Counted from the stretch's first letter, positions 9,663 to 18,315 are shown. The stretch: 64,000 nucleotides of DNA from Flavobacteriales bacterium (GCA_023251075.1 JAHEZM010000016.1:1-64000), one strand, 5' to 3'. Numbers and translations are program-made. The notes: generated by a model not told the origin, from the sequence alone.

Positions 9663-9808
9663 AGAAATAATTTGTTGGAAAATTATGTATTTACTTCTTT
9701 GAAGTAGTTATGAATTGACAATTTTATGAACTAACAATATGTTAATATTAAGAATTCTACTTCCTTTTAAATCTTCTTAATCTTATATTAGTAAATATTA
9801 TAAAATCT

Positions 9809-10519
9809 ATGCGATTTCTAATTCTTATCTTCTCACTTATATTGGTAAATTCATATTGCCAAGAAATGCCAGACATACAATACGGCAATAGTTTGTATGA
9901 AAAACTACCTAATGATCCTGAAATTATTCTTTTGAGAGGCTCCATTGCCGCAAAATCTAATTTAGAAGATACTACTCTAGCAATGTGCGAAAAATATTTA
10001 TTGATCAAAAAACAAAAATTGAACACAAAAGATAGTATAATTTTTTATAGAATTAGAGGCGAAGCATACCTCTATAAAAAAATGAAAAAAGAGGCCATAT
10101 CTGATTTTAATTTCGTGGCTGCGCATGATAGCACAGTTAATACTTTTCTGTTAATTGGGGAATTATATTATCAAAAAGGAAAATACATTGAAGCTGATTC
10201 ATCATTCAAAATGGTAGAAAAAACATCCTCTAAATATCAATACGCTCAAGTTGGTGTTGCTAAATGCTTGATGAAAAATAAAAAAGAAAAAGAAGCTGAG
10301 ATTATTCTTGAAAATATCATCATAAATTATCCTTTAGGAATACCTGCATACAGATATTTAGCTGAGATAAATATTATAAATAAAGATTTTGGAAGAGCAT
10401 GTTCTAATTTAAATAGGAGTTTAATAAACTATGATGAAACGAAGCAAAATTGGAATACCTCCTACTGGACTGAATTTATTGAGGAGACAAAAATAATTCA
10501 AACTCAAAACTGTAGATAA
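9809..10519 (+). CDS. Exported TPR-repeat protein
   Basis: This 236-residue protein begins with a signal peptide (MRFLILIFSLILVNSYCQ); the Cys could also be a weak lipidation site. The body is a run of helical repeats of TPR type (for example FLLIGELYYQKGKYIEADSSF and AYRYLAEINIINKDFGRACSNL). It probably acts as a protein-interaction scaffold in the periplasm. The Lys/Ile/Asn-rich, very AT-rich sequence differs from the housekeeping genes around it. It is 19 bases upstream of the hydrolase gene. The function is unknown. Confidence 0.72.
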   Translation: MRFLILIFSLILVNSYCQEMPDIQYGNSLYEKLPNDPEIILLRGSIAAKSNLEDTTLAMCEKYLLIKKQKLNTKDSIIFYRIRGEAYLYKKMKKEAISDFNFVAAHDSTVNTFLLIGELYYQKGKYIEADSSFKMVEKTSSKYQYAQVGVAKCLMKNKKEKEAEIILENIIINYPLGIPAYRYLAEINIINKDFGRACSNLNRSLINYDETKQNWNTSYWTEFIEETKIIQTQNCR

Positions 10520-10538
10520 ATAAAACTTAAAAAAAAAG

Positions 10539-11378
10539 ATGAACTTATACTCTGTCAATACCGGCTATTTCAAACTCGACGGTGGTGCCATGTTTGGCGT
10601 GGTTCCTAAATCTATATGGAACAAAACGAATCCTGCCGATGAAAAGAATTTATGTTCATGGGCCATGCGTTCTTTATTGATTGAAGATGGAAATCGCCTG
10701 ATCTTGATTGACACAGGAATGGGATCGAAGCAAGATGAAAAATTCTTGAGCCACTATTATTTACATGGCGATGATTCTTTACAAAAATCATTGAATAAAT
10801 ATGGCTTTACAGAAGATGACATCACCGATGTTTTTTTAACACACTTACATTTCGATCACTGTGGTGGCGCAATTAAAAGAGATGCAAATGGTTTATTGAT
10901 TCCTACTTTTAAAAATGCTAAATTCTGGAGTCACTCCTCTCATTGGGCTTGGGCAAGCAACCCTAACCCACGTGAAAAGGCTTCTTTTTTGAAAGAGAAT
11001 ATTCATCCTATTGAAGCAAGCGGACAATTAAATTTCATTGACAAAACATCACATCCTTTTCATCCCGAAATTTCTATTTTAACAGTAAACGGTCACACCG
11101 AATCACAAATGATTCCTCACATTCAATACAAAGGAAAAACCATTGTTTTTATGGCCGACTTATTACCTTCTGTAGGACACATCCCCCTAGCCTACGTAAT
11201 GGGATACGACACCCGACCACTACTTACAATGGACGAGAAAAAGTTATTTCTAGACAATGCTGCTGCGAAAGAATACATTCTATTTCTACAACACGATTCT
11301 GAGAACGAATGCTGTACAGTACAGCAAACAGAGAAGGGTGTTCGACTAAAAGAAAAATTCAGCTTTTCGGCTTTATAA
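10539..11378 (+). CDS. Metallo-beta-lactamase-fold hydrolase
   Basis: This 279-residue protein carries the zinc motif HLHFDHCGG (HxHxDH), the upstream LILIDTGMG, a later NGHTESQM histidine and FMADLLPS (Asp ligand), so the di-metal site is complete. The family includes lactonases, quinolone-signal hydrolases and other ester or thioester hydrolases. The N-terminal LDGGAMFGVVPK stretch is typical of the lactonase-like branch, but I cannot assign a substrate. No signal peptide is seen, so it is cytosolic. It is followed by a strong bidirectional terminator. Confidence 0.88.
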   Translation: MNLYSVNTGYFKLDGGAMFGVVPKSIWNKTNPADEKNLCSWAMRSLLIEDGNRLILIDTGMGSKQDEKFLSHYYLHGDDSLQKSLNKYGFTEDDITDVFLTHLHFDHCGGAIKRDANGLLIPTFKNAKFWSHSSHWAWASNPNPREKASFLKENIHPIEASGQLNFIDKTSHPFHPEISILTVNGHTESQMIPHIQYKGKTIVFMADLLPSVGHIPLAYVMGYDTRPLLTMDEKKLFLDNAAAKEYILFLQHDSENECCTVQQTEKGVRLKEKFSFSAL

Positions 11379-11381
11379 AAC

Positions 11382-11414
11382 AAAAAAGCTTCCCGATTAC
11401 TCGGGAAGCTTTTT
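11382..11414. terminator. Bidirectional terminator between hydrolase and sucC
   Basis: A perfect 13-base-pair stem, AAAAGCTTCCCGA and TCGGGAAGCTTTT, closes on the loop TTAC. A T-run follows on both strands. It lies between two convergent genes and can serve both. Confidence 0.9.
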
Positions 11415-11432
11415 CTATACAATTTCAACCAA

Positions 11433-12647
11433 TTACTTTTTCAAAACCTCTTTCACTTTATCGGCAGCTTCTTGTAAAAGAACTACAGAGTGAACTTCCA
11501 ATCCTGAATCTTCAATTAACTTTTTAGCTTCCTGAGCATTGGTTCCTTGTAAACGAACAATAATTGGAACATGAACTTTTCCAATGTTTTTGTATGCATC
11601 AACAATACCTTGAGCAACTCTGTCGCAACGAACAATACCACCAAAAATATTTACCAAGATTGCTTTAACATTTGGATCTTTCAAAATAATACGGAAAGCT
11701 TTCTCCACTCTCTCCGCATTAGCTGTTCCTCCTACATCTAAGAAGTTAGCCGGCTCACCACCAGATAATTTAATAATATCCATAGTAGCCATTGCCAAAC
11801 CAGCACCGTTTACCATACATCCAACGTTACCATCTAATTTCACATAGTTTAAGCCGTGTTCTTTAGCTTCAACCTCAGTTGGATCTTCTTCTGTTACGTC
11901 ACGCATAGCGGCATAATCAGCATGACGATCTAAAGCATTACCATCTAAAGTAACTTTAGCATCAACAGCGATGATTTTATCATCAGAAGTTTTCAATACC
12001 GGATTGATTTCAAACATCGCAGCATCGCAGCCTATGTAAGCTTTGTACAATGAAGCTACGAACTTCGTCATTTCTTTATTTGCTTTTCCTTCTAAGCCCA
12101 AGTTGAAAGCAATTTTTCTTGCTTGAAAACCTTGTAAACCTAAAGTAGGATCAATTTCTTCTTTATGAATTAACTCAGGAGTGTTGTGCGCCACATCTTC
12201 GATTGACATACCACCTTCTGTAGAATAGATAATTACATTTTTACCTTTCTCCCTGTCTAACAACACACTCATGTAAAACTCTTTCGGCTTACTGTCGCCA
12301 GGATAGTAAACATCCTGAGCAATCAATACCTTATTAACCAATTTACCCGTCTTACTGGTTTGCAAAGTAACCAGGTGTCCACCCAAAATAGCTTTTGCTT
12401 TTTCCGGAACTTCTTCTAAACTTTTTGCCAAAACAACACCCGCAGAACCTGTTTCAGAAACTTTACCTTTACCTCTACCACCTGCATGGATTTGAGCTTT
12501 AACTACGAACCAACCGGTACCAGTTTGTTCTTTTAATTTTTTTGCCGCCTCAGTTGCTCCTTCTGGAGAATCTGCTACAATACCCTCTTGTACTGCAACA
12601 CCAAAGCTTTTAAGAATTGATTTTCCTTGATATTCGTGAATGTTCAT
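11433..12647 (-). CDS. sucC: Succinyl-CoA synthetase beta subunit
   Basis: A protein of 404 residues: ATP-grasp domain at the N-terminus (MNIHEYQGKSIL, FVVKAQIHAGGRGKG) and CoA-ligase domain at the C-terminus (NIFGGIVRCD, GTNAQEAKKL). With SucD it converts succinyl-CoA to succinate while making a nucleoside triphosphate in the TCA cycle. No sucD is next to it here, which is common in Bacteroidota where the two subunits are often unlinked. It stands alone between a terminator and the divergent ATPase gene. Confidence 0.95.
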   Translation of the reverse strand: MNIHEYQGKSILKSFGVAVQEGIVADSPEGATEAAKKLKEQTGTGWFVVKAQIHAGGRGKGKVSETGSAGVVLAKSLEEVPEKAKAILGGHLVTLQTSKTGKLVNKVLIAQDVYYPGDSKPKEFYMSVLLDREKGKNVIIYSTEGGMSIEDVAHNTPELIHKEEIDPTLGLQGFQARKIAFNLGLEGKANKEMTKFVASLYKAYIGCDAAMFEINPVLKTSDDKIIAVDAKVTLDGNALDRHADYAAMRDVTEEDPTEVEAKEHGLNYVKLDGNVGCMVNGAGLAMATMDIIKLSGGEPANFLDVGGTANAERVEKAFRIILKDPNVKAILVNIFGGIVRCDRVAQGIVDAYKNIGKVHVPIIVRLQGTNAQEAKKLIEDSGLEVHSVVLLQEAADKVKEVLKK

Positions 12648-12725
12648 GAAATATATTTTTGTTGAGCGGCTAATTTACATTTTTTTTGCAGATACTCTCT
12701 CCCAACTTTTATTTATTTTTAGGGC

Positions 12726-13403
12726 ATGATTGAAATAAGCAACATCAAAAAATCGTACGGATCTTTAGAGGTACTGAAAGGAATCAACTTACATATTACT
12801 AAAGGAGAAATTGTTTCTATTGTAGGTGCTTCGGGGGCAGGAAAAACAACACTGTTACAAATTATCGGAACTCTTGATCAATCAGATTCGGGTGTTTTAA
12901 AAATCAACGACACAGAGGTCAACACTTTAAAGGGCAATAAATTAGCCAAGTTCAGAAACAAGAATATTGGTTTTGTTTTTCAATTCCATCATTTACTACC
13001 CGAATTTACTGCACTTGAAAATGTATGTATCCCTTTCTTTATAGCAGGTGGAAATAAAGCCGATGCAGAAAACAAAGCAATGAAACTACTAAGTATTCTG
13101 GGTGTTGCAGAGAGAGCTCACCATAAACCCAATGAACTTTCGGGAGGTGAGCAACAAAGGGTAGCTGTTGCCAGAGCGTTAATTAATGACCCGGCAATTG
13201 TATTAGCCGATGAACCTTCTGGTAACCTGGATTCTAACACAGCAAACAACCTTCATCAATTGTTTTTTAAATTAAGAACAGAATTAAATCAAACTTTTGT
13301 AATTGTTACCCACAATGAAGAACTAGCCGCTATGGCCGATAGAAAAATTGTGATGAGAGATGGTGTGGTTGTAACACCGAGTGAGAGTGAGAACAACCAC
13401 TAA
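12726..13403 (+). CDS. lolD: LolD-type ABC transporter ATPase
   Basis: This 225-residue ABC ATPase has Walker [10 protein letters not shown]-loop [13 protein letters not shown], signature [15 protein letters not shown], Walker [10 protein letters not shown], and switch His in VTHN. The [13 protein letters not shown] stretch and the short length match the LolD branch of the MacB/LolD family. LolD drives release of outer-membrane lipoproteins from the inner membrane with LolC/E. No permease gene is adjacent, so the partner must be elsewhere. LolD rather than another member of this branch is likely but not proven. Confidence 0.85.
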   Translation: MIEISNIKKSYGSLEVLKGINLHITKGEIVSIVGASGAGKTTLLQIIGTLDQSDSGVLKINDTEVNTLKGNKLAKFRNKNIGFVFQFHHLLPEFTALENVCIPFFIAGGNKADAENKAMKLLSILGVAERAHHKPNELSGGEQQRVAVARALINDPAIVLADEPSGNLDSNTANNLHQLFFKLRTELNQTFVIVTHNEELAAMADRKIVMRDGVVVTPSESENNH

Positions 13404-13424
13404 ACACGGAGAGGCAAATTATAG

Positions 13425-13592
13425 TTATTGCTGCTGAACTGCTCGCACTTTCAAAAACTTCATTCCATCGAAGGAATCCACTTGATCCAATAATCTTTGT
13501 AATTCTTTTACTTCATTTTCCGATTTTTCGGCAGTCATTAATTTTCTGATTCTGTCAACAACGCGGTTGTATTCGTCCACTGATTTCAACAT
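13425..13592 (-). CDS. Small protein, similar in style to the N-terminus of HigA-type antitoxins
   Basis: An uninterrupted frame of 55 codons runs from ATG at 13592 to TAA at 13425. It has good codon use and an acidic-basic helical pattern: LKSVDEYNRVVDRIRKLM, then a second helix KELQRLLDQVDSFDG. The EYN...RI..LM layout resembles the short N-terminal domain that precedes the helix-turn-helix in some HigA/MqsA-like antitoxins, but no DNA-binding domain follows. The gap between lolD and ygiQ is otherwise empty. It may be a stand-alone small protein or a truncated antitoxin. Confidence 0.6.
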   Translation of the reverse strand: MLKSVDEYNRVVDRIRKLMTAEKSENEVKELQRLLDQVDSFDGMKFLKVRAVQQQ

Positions 13593-13657
13593 AATTAACA
13601 ATGATTTAATATAGCCCTTTAACCATGAATAGCAAAATTCGGTTACGAAAATCTTTA

Positions 13658-13732
13658 TTATTTGCGAAACTTCCTATACTTCATTTCCTTTTCTCGTCTT
13701 TCTTTTAACCATTTTGGTGTTGATACAATCCC
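13658..13732 (-). other. In-frame extension of ygiQ beyond its TAG stop
   Basis: Directly after the TAG that ends the radical SAM gene, the same frame stays open for 24 more codons to TAA at 13658-13660. The reading is strongly protein-like and basic (PKWLKERREKEMKYRK). It may be a tail cut off by a recent nonsense change, a readthrough product, or chance. Confidence 0.4.
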
Positions 13733-15592
13733 CTAACTTCCTTTAGATCCATCAATCAAGCGTTCAATTAAATCTTCTCTATTCAAGGCTTTTAAACGAG
13801 CTATAATTTTTTGTTTATTCTCTTCTTTATACCAAAAGAAAAATACATTCTGATCTTTTTTCTCATCACGAGCAATAGCCGCATCTACTTTTTGCAAGGT
13901 ATATGGATGATAACCTGAATAGAAAATTTCGGTAGCAACAGTCATCGGGGTTGGTGTAAAATCCTGCACTTGCTCCAACTTAAATCCCAAGGCTTTTGTC
14001 TCTGCAGCCAACTCCGCCATATCCTCCTCGGTGCTACCGGGATGACTAGAAATAAAATAAGGAATAAGAGGTTGATCTAGCCCATGCTTCTTATTGATCA
14101 AATCGTATTTTTTCTTAAATTCTTTAAAGTGTTTAAAAGATGGTTTTCGCATGATTTTCAGTGTGTTATCAGCAGTATGCTCAGGCGCCACTTTAAGCCT
14201 ACCACTAATATGTCTAGTAACCAATTGATTCATGTAATCATCTATACTTCCATCCCCATTTTTATTATAACTATCGGTGAGTAAATCATAACGAATCCCA
14301 CTGCCTACAAAAGCTTTTTTAACCAAAGGATGTGCATCCACTTTTTTATACAACTCTGTCATGGGCGCATGACTCGTATCCAAATTAGAGCAAATCACAG
14401 GATGAATACAAGAAGGACTCACGCAACGTTCACAAATCGCTTCATCAATCCCTTTCATTTTATACATATTCGCCGAAGGACCACCCAAATCACTTATATA
14501 ACCTTTAAAATCAGGCATCTTAACAACCTCCTCCACTTCTTTTAAAATAGACTTTTCGGAGCGACTCGCAATAAACTTACCCTGATGAGCGGAGATGGTA
14601 CAAAAACTACAACCCCCGAAACAACCCCGATGCATATTCACCGAAAATTTAATCATATCATAAGCAGGAATCGGAGCCCTCGATTTATACTTTGGATGCG
14701 GTAATCTCGTGTATGGAAAATCGAAAGAAGCATCCATTTCTTTCTCCGTCATTGTTTTAAATGGGGGATTGATAACCAGCATTTTAGATCCAACAGACTG
14801 AAGTATTCGTCGAGCATTCAATTTATTTGATTCCTGCTCCACAGTTTTAAAGTTAGAAGAGTACAATTTTTTATCCTGGAGACATACCTCGTGGGAAACT
14901 AAATTAACATCTTCCCATCGTTTATTTTTAGGAAGCTCCTCTCCTTCTTTTAACAAAACTGAAGTTTGAGGAATTGTTTTCAAGGACTCAAATGGAACTC
15001 CTTTTTTTAACAATTCCATAATTTGTCGGAGAGGTTGCTCTCCCATTCCATACACCAACATATCCGCCCCGCTACTTTCCAAAATACTAGGCATTAATTG
15101 ATCACTCCAATAATCGTAATGCGTAACTCTTCTCAAAGAAGCTTCAATACCTCCTATTAAAACCGGAACATCAGGGAATAGTTGTTTTAATATTTTTGTA
15201 TAAACGGTAACCGCATAATCCGGTCGGAAACCCGCTTCACCCCCCGGGGTATAAGCATCACTCGACCGTCGGCGCTTACCCGCAGTATAATGATTCACCA
15301 TAGAATCCATACAGCCAGAAGTAACACCAAAAAACAATTTAGGTTTTCCTAATTTTTGAAAATCCTGAAGATTGTCACGCCAATTGGGTTGAGGAACAAT
15401 CCCCACTCGCAAACCCTCACTCTCTATTATTCTACCTATCACTGCGGTTCCAAAGGCAGGATGATCCACATATGCATCTCCAGAGATGATAATCACATCC
15501 AGCTCTTCCCAATCTCTTTTACGCATTTCCTTTTTAGAAATGGGCAACCAATCGCTTAAGGGTCTTAAATTTTCCACAGCTGCAAGGTACAA
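13733..15592 (-). CDS. ygiQ: YgiQ-family radical SAM protein
   Basis: A UPF0313/YgiQ protein of up to 619 residues. The N-terminal domain has WLPISKKEMRKRDWEELDVIIISGDAYVDH split over the usual positions, and the radical SAM cluster motif CFGGCSFC binds the [4Fe-4S] centre. Further family blocks are VGSGIRYDLL, LKVAPEHTADNTL and PYFISSHPG. The reaction of the family is unknown. The frame opens at a TTG (15592), with a GTG five codons in as an alternative; I see no ATG near the expected start. The stop is followed by an in-frame basic tail (see 13658-13732). Confidence 0.9.
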   Translation of the reverse strand: MYLAAVENLRPLSDWLPISKKEMRKRDWEELDVIIISGDAYVDHPAFGTAVIGRIIESEGLRVGIVPQPNWRDNLQDFQKLGKPKLFFGVTSGCMDSMVNHYTAGKRRRSSDAYTPGGEAGFRPDYAVTVYTKILKQLFPDVPVLIGGIEASLRRVTHYDYWSDQLMPSILESSGADMLVYGMGEQPLRQIMELLKKGVPFESLKTIPQTSVLLKEGEELPKNKRWEDVNLVSHEVCLQDKKLYSSNFKTVEQESNKLNARRILQSVGSKMLVINPPFKTMTEKEMDASFDFPYTRLPHPKYKSRAPIPAYDMIKFSVNMHRGCFGGCSFCTISAHQGKFIASRSEKSILKEVEEVVKMPDFKGYISDLGGPSANMYKMKGIDEAICERCVSPSCIHPVICSNLDTSHAPMTELYKKVDAHPLVKKAFVGSGIRYDLLTDSYNKNGDGSIDDYMNQLVTRHISGRLKVAPEHTADNTLKIMRKPSFKHFKEFKKKYDLINKKHGLDQPLIPYFISSHPGSTEEDMAELAAETKALGFKLEQVQDFTPTPMTVATEIFYSGYHPYTLQKVDAAIARDEKKDQNVFFFWYKEENKQKIIARLKALNREDLIERLIDGSKGS

Positions 15593-15616
15593 GGAAGAAG
15601 TAAAAGTAAAAAATAG

Positions 15617-15624
15617 TAGCTTTG
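15617..15624 (+). promoter_or_regulatory. -7 promoter box of the outer-membrane barrel gene
   Basis: TAGCTTTG is an exact TAnnTTTG box ending 19 bases before the ATG at 15644. No TTTG is evident at -33. Confidence 0.45.
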
Positions 15625-15643
15625 CGAAATTAAAACTACTACC

Positions 15644-16171
15644 ATGGGAGCATTAAAAAAACTAACACTATTTTCTCTATTCTTAGGAAACCTGAGCTTA
15701 AATGCTCAAATTCAAAAATCTTCTTGGTTAATGGGCGGATCAATGAGCTTATCTGGCAATAAAGATTACTCATCATTTACTTTCAATCCCAATGCAGCCT
15801 ATTTTTTCACCAATAAATTGGCATTGGGAGGAGCTTTCGATGCATCACAGTGGCACAACAAAAACAACAACACCAATAGTTCTTCAATGGCAGTGAGTAT
15901 TATGGGGAGATATTATTTCACCCCAAGCAACAAGGAAAAAGCTACTATAAAACTTCCTGTTTTTGCGCAAGGAAATATAGGATTAGTAGCAGGCAGCGGA
16001 GTGATTTTCTCTTCGTTAGGAGTGGGTTGTGATTTATTTTTAACCAACAGTACTGCATTAGAAATATCAGGAGGGATAAATACCGACAATACCGACTTCT
16101 CTAACTTATATGCCATGGTTGGTTTTCAAATATTTTTACCACCCTCGGTTTTTAAAAAGAAAGCAGAGTAG
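15644..16171 (+). CDS. Small outer-membrane beta-barrel protein
   Basis: This 175-residue protein has a signal peptide (KKLTLFSLFLGNLSLNAQ) followed by alternating strands rich in Gly, Ser and aromatic residues (for example FNPNAAYFFTNKLALGGAF and VSIMGRYYFTPSN), consistent with an eight-stranded OmpA/OmpX-like barrel. It ends in a short basic tail (FKKKAE) rather than the usual terminal Phe. It lies just upstream of the lipoprotein/sigma factor operon. The function is unknown. Confidence 0.75.
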   Translation: MGALKKLTLFSLFLGNLSLNAQIQKSSWLMGGSMSLSGNKDYSSFTFNPNAAYFFTNKLALGGAFDASQWHNKNNNTNSSSMAVSIMGRYYFTPSNKEKATIKLPVFAQGNIGLVAGSGVIFSSLGVGCDLFLTNSTALEISGGINTDNTDFSNLYAMVGFQIFLPPSVFKKKAE

Positions 16172-16181
16172 TTCAGCCTAG

Positions 16182-16212
16182 TTTGCTTTTGTTGAAAAAA
16201 CCGTTACTTTTA
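16182..16212 (+). promoter_or_regulatory. Promoter of the lipoprotein/sigma/anti-sigma operon
   Basis: TTTG at 16182-16185, 19 bases, then TACTTTTA at 16205-16212 (seven of eight to TAnnTTTG). Transcription would start near 16216, leaving a leader of about 19 bases before the TTG start at 16235. It looks like a vegetative promoter rather than an ECF one. Confidence 0.55.
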
Positions 16213-16234
16213 GCACTCATAAACTCTCAAGCGT

Positions 16235-16939
16235 TTGAAATTTCTTATAAGATTTAGTGTTGTGACGGCCGTTGCGTATTTGACAATCTTTTGTCAAAGC
16301 TGCAAAACCATTGGAAGCTCAGAAGAGGGGGTTATCTCATACGAAATTACCTATCCGAAACCTCCAAAAAGCGATCTAACCAAATCAATGATGCCATCAG
16401 AAATGGAATTGAAATTCAAAGATGATAAATATCTTACTTTTATTTCTTTTGGATTTGGTTTAGTAAAAATGCAATACTTCTCTGATGATAAGAAAAAAGA
16501 ACTATATGAATTAATTGCCATTGGAAAAGAACGTGTTGCTTCTCACAATACACCAGAGAACATTGGCGATTTATTAAAAATAACTCCTGAACACACCGTA
16601 ACATTAGTAGAGGGAGAAACAAAAGAAATAGCCGGATACGATTGTCTTAAGGCAAAAGTAAAAGTTGGAGGAGCTAATCCCTATGAATTCGATGCGTACT
16701 ACACTATGGACCTTCCTTTAATCGACCCTAACTGGTGCACTCCTTTCAAAGGAATTCCTGGAGTTTTAATGCAATACCAGGTTGAACAGTTTGATGTTCG
16801 CATGGAGTTCACTGCCAAATCAGTAGAATTTATTCGACAAGATGCCAAAGAGTTCTCTGTGCCTGATGATTATTCAATAGTAAACCGTCAGAAAATGGAC
16901 TCGGTTCGAGTTCAGCTTAAAGAATTGAGCGAAGAGTAA
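16235..16939 (+). CDS. GLPGLI/DUF4412-like lipoprotein
   Basis: The frame starts at TTG (16235) and gives 234 residues: a hydrophobic signal segment and a lipidation-like Cys (LTIFCQSC), then a beta-rich domain with GVISYEITY near the start and FKGIPGVLMQYQ towards the end. The latter block matches the GLPG motif of the GLPGLI/DUF4412 families of Bacteroidota envelope proteins. It is three bases upstream of the ECF sigma gene, so it may sense or respond to the envelope state that the sigma factor controls. That link is inferred from the operon only. Confidence 0.7.
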   Translation: MKFLIRFSVVTAVAYLTIFCQSCKTIGSSEEGVISYEITYPKPPKSDLTKSMMPSEMELKFKDDKYLTFISFGFGLVKMQYFSDDKKKELYELIAIGKERVASHNTPENIGDLLKITPEHTVTLVEGETKEIAGYDCLKAKVKVGGANPYEFDAYYTMDLPLIDPNWCTPFKGIPGVLMQYQVEQFDVRMEFTAKSVEFIRQDAKEFSVPDDYSIVNRQKMDSVRVQLKELSEE

Positions 16940-16942
16940 TTT

Positions 16943-17515
16943 ATGAATGATTCGAAAGAAAAGTTCACTCTTTGGATTAATGAGTATGCTGATGAATTTT
17001 TTCGATATTCCATTTCCAAAGTATCCAACCAGGAAGCAGCCGAAGACATAGTTCAAAACACATTTTTAGCAGGATTTCAAGCTATCAGTAATTTCAAAAA
17101 CGAAAGCTCTCCAAAAACCTGGCTCTATTCTATTTTGAAGAATAAAATCAAGGATTACCATAGATTGAACTACCAACGCAATGAAGTAAAATCATTAGAA
17201 AATGATAAAGACCCTTTTTTGAATTATTTCTTTAACGAGGAAGATCATTGGAAAATGGAAACCCAACCACAAATATGGAGTAATTCAGAAAATTTACTCG
17301 ACAATACCGACTTTAACTCAATGCTTAAAAATTGTATTGAAAAATTACCCGCTAAATGGCAATCGGCAATACAAATGAAATATTTAGATGATAGGGATGC
17401 TAATTTAATTTGTCAGGAATTAAAAATAACCCCGTCTAATTACTGGCAAGTTCTTCATCGCGCTAAATTACAATTAAGAGAATGCTTAGATACCCATTGG
17501 TTTAAAAATGAATAA
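16943..17515 (+). CDS. ECF-type RNA polymerase sigma factor
   Basis: A sigma-70 family protein of 190 residues. Region 2 (residues ~10-80) has EYADEFFRYSISKVSNQEAAEDIVQ split over the usual helices and the TWLYSILKNKIKDYHR block. Region 4 (~125-185) is a helix-turn-helix (LPAKWQSAIQMKYLDD, then LKITPSNYWQVLHRAK). It lacks region 3, as expected for ECF factors. The next gene overlaps its last codons by eight bases and encodes a small zinc protein likely to hold it inactive. Confidence 0.92.
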   Translation: MNDSKEKFTLWINEYADEFFRYSISKVSNQEAAEDIVQNTFLAGFQAISNFKNESSPKTWLYSILKNKIKDYHRLNYQRNEVKSLENDKDPFLNYFFNEEDHWKMETQPQIWSNSENLLDNTDFNSMLKNCIEKLPAKWQSAIQMKYLDDRDANLICQELKITPSNYWQVLHRAKLQLRECLDTHWFKNE

Positions 17516-17780
17516 ACTGGTTAAAATATTAGGATTGGTTTTTTGTAAGAAAGCGACAGAGCTAGCCGACAAAAAAATATATTTCGGACTTTCCAAAAAG
17601 GAAGAAATACAATTGTTTTTTCACAAATTATCTTGCGATGCTTGTCGCAATTACCAAAAACAGGCTGTCCTTCTGGATAAAATTTTAAAAGAGAAACTCA
17701 GCAAAGAGAAAAATAGTGAAGCAACTAATTTATCCCACGATTTCAAACTTAGAATCATTCAGCAAATTGAGAAGCAATAA
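17508..17780 (+). CDS. Soluble zinc-binding anti-sigma factor (candidate)
   Basis: This 90-residue protein has the ZAS-type zinc motif H39-x3-C43-x2-C46 (FHKLSCDAC), with an upstream Cys13 as a possible fourth ligand. There is no membrane segment, so it would act in the cytosol, like RsrA or ChrR N-terminal domains. The eight-base overlap with the ECF sigma gene points to translational coupling and a one-to-one complex. In the known cases oxidation of the zinc cysteines frees the sigma factor; whether that holds here is inference. Confidence 0.75.
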   Translation: MNKLVKILGLVFCKKATELADKKIYFGLSKKEEIQLFFHKLSCDACRNYQKQAVLLDKILKEKLSKEKNSEATNLSHDFKLRIIQQIEKQ

Positions 17781-17813
17781 TTCCTCAGCTTACCCAGCTA
17801 TAAAAACTCACTC

Positions 17814-17844
17814 TTTGACTCCACACATTTAACTTGTACCTTTG
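17814..17844 (+). promoter_or_regulatory. Promoter of rnpB
   Basis: TTTG (17814-17817), 19 bases, TACCTTTG (17837-17844): a perfect Bacteroidota promoter. The predicted start, about four bases after the box (~17848), falls right at the 5' strand of the RNA's terminal helix, so it is a good ruler for the other promoters in this window. Confidence 0.9.
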
Positions 17845-17847
17845 TAT

Positions 17848-18186
17848 CATTACAAACTGTCTTATCGCTTCCCGTTTTTAACGGGGGGAGGAAAGTCCGG
17901 GCATCACAGAGCACCATGCCTTATGAAAATGAGGGCAGAGTACTTGAAAAAGTTCTTTGACGGAAAGGGTAACAGAAAACAACCGCTCCGTCCGTCAGCT
18001 GACAGACGGAGTAAGGGTGAAAAAGTGAGGTAAGAGCTCACAGATATTTGCAGTAATGTAAGTATGGTAAAAACCCCTTGGGATGAAAGTTCAAATAGGC
18101 CGGGGAGCTGCTCGCTCTAACCCGGTGGGTAGAACGTATAGATAAATGATAAGACTCGACAGAATCTGGCTTATAGGTTTGTAATG
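17848..18186 (+). ncRNA. rnpB: RNase P RNA
   Basis: The catalytic RNA that trims tRNA 5' ends. The conserved core GAGGAAAGTCCGGGC lies at about 17887, and its partner region with ACAGAATCTGGCTTAT at about 18160. The terminal helix P1 pairs TTACAAAC (17850-17857) with GTTTGTAA (18177-18184). An internal hairpin with arms CTCCGTC and GACGGAG lies near 17985-18012. A perfect promoter precedes it and a terminator follows. Short open frames seen inside it are not genes. Confidence 0.96.
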
Positions 18187-18190
18187 ATGA

Positions 18191-18224
18191 AGCCTCCGTT
18201 GTAAAGCGGGGGCTTTTTGTTTTT
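18191..18224 (+). terminator. Terminator of rnpB
   Basis: The stem AGCCTCCG / CGGGGGCT (one T-G pair) is followed by TTTTTGTTTTT, just after the 3' strand of P1. Confidence 0.85.
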
Positions 18225-18260
18225 AAAAAATAAAAAATAGAATAAAAATTCAAATCTCCT

Positions 18261-18290
18261 TTTGAAAGCCAAATTGTTGTGGTATTTTCG
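18261..18290 (+). promoter_or_regulatory. Probable promoter of the sulfite-reduction operon
   Basis: TTTG (18261-18264), 18 bases, TATTTTCG (18283-18290), one mismatch to TAnnTTTG. The leader before the ATG at 18316 would be about 22 bases. Confidence 0.45.
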
Positions 18291-18315
18291 TGCTTATATC
18301 TTTTAAATTATTACA

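Noticed and set aside
17842-18253. Two open frames of 63 and 71 codons on opposite strands around 18 kb
   Set aside because: Both lie within the RNase P RNA gene, whose core motifs, terminal helix, promoter and terminator are all visible.
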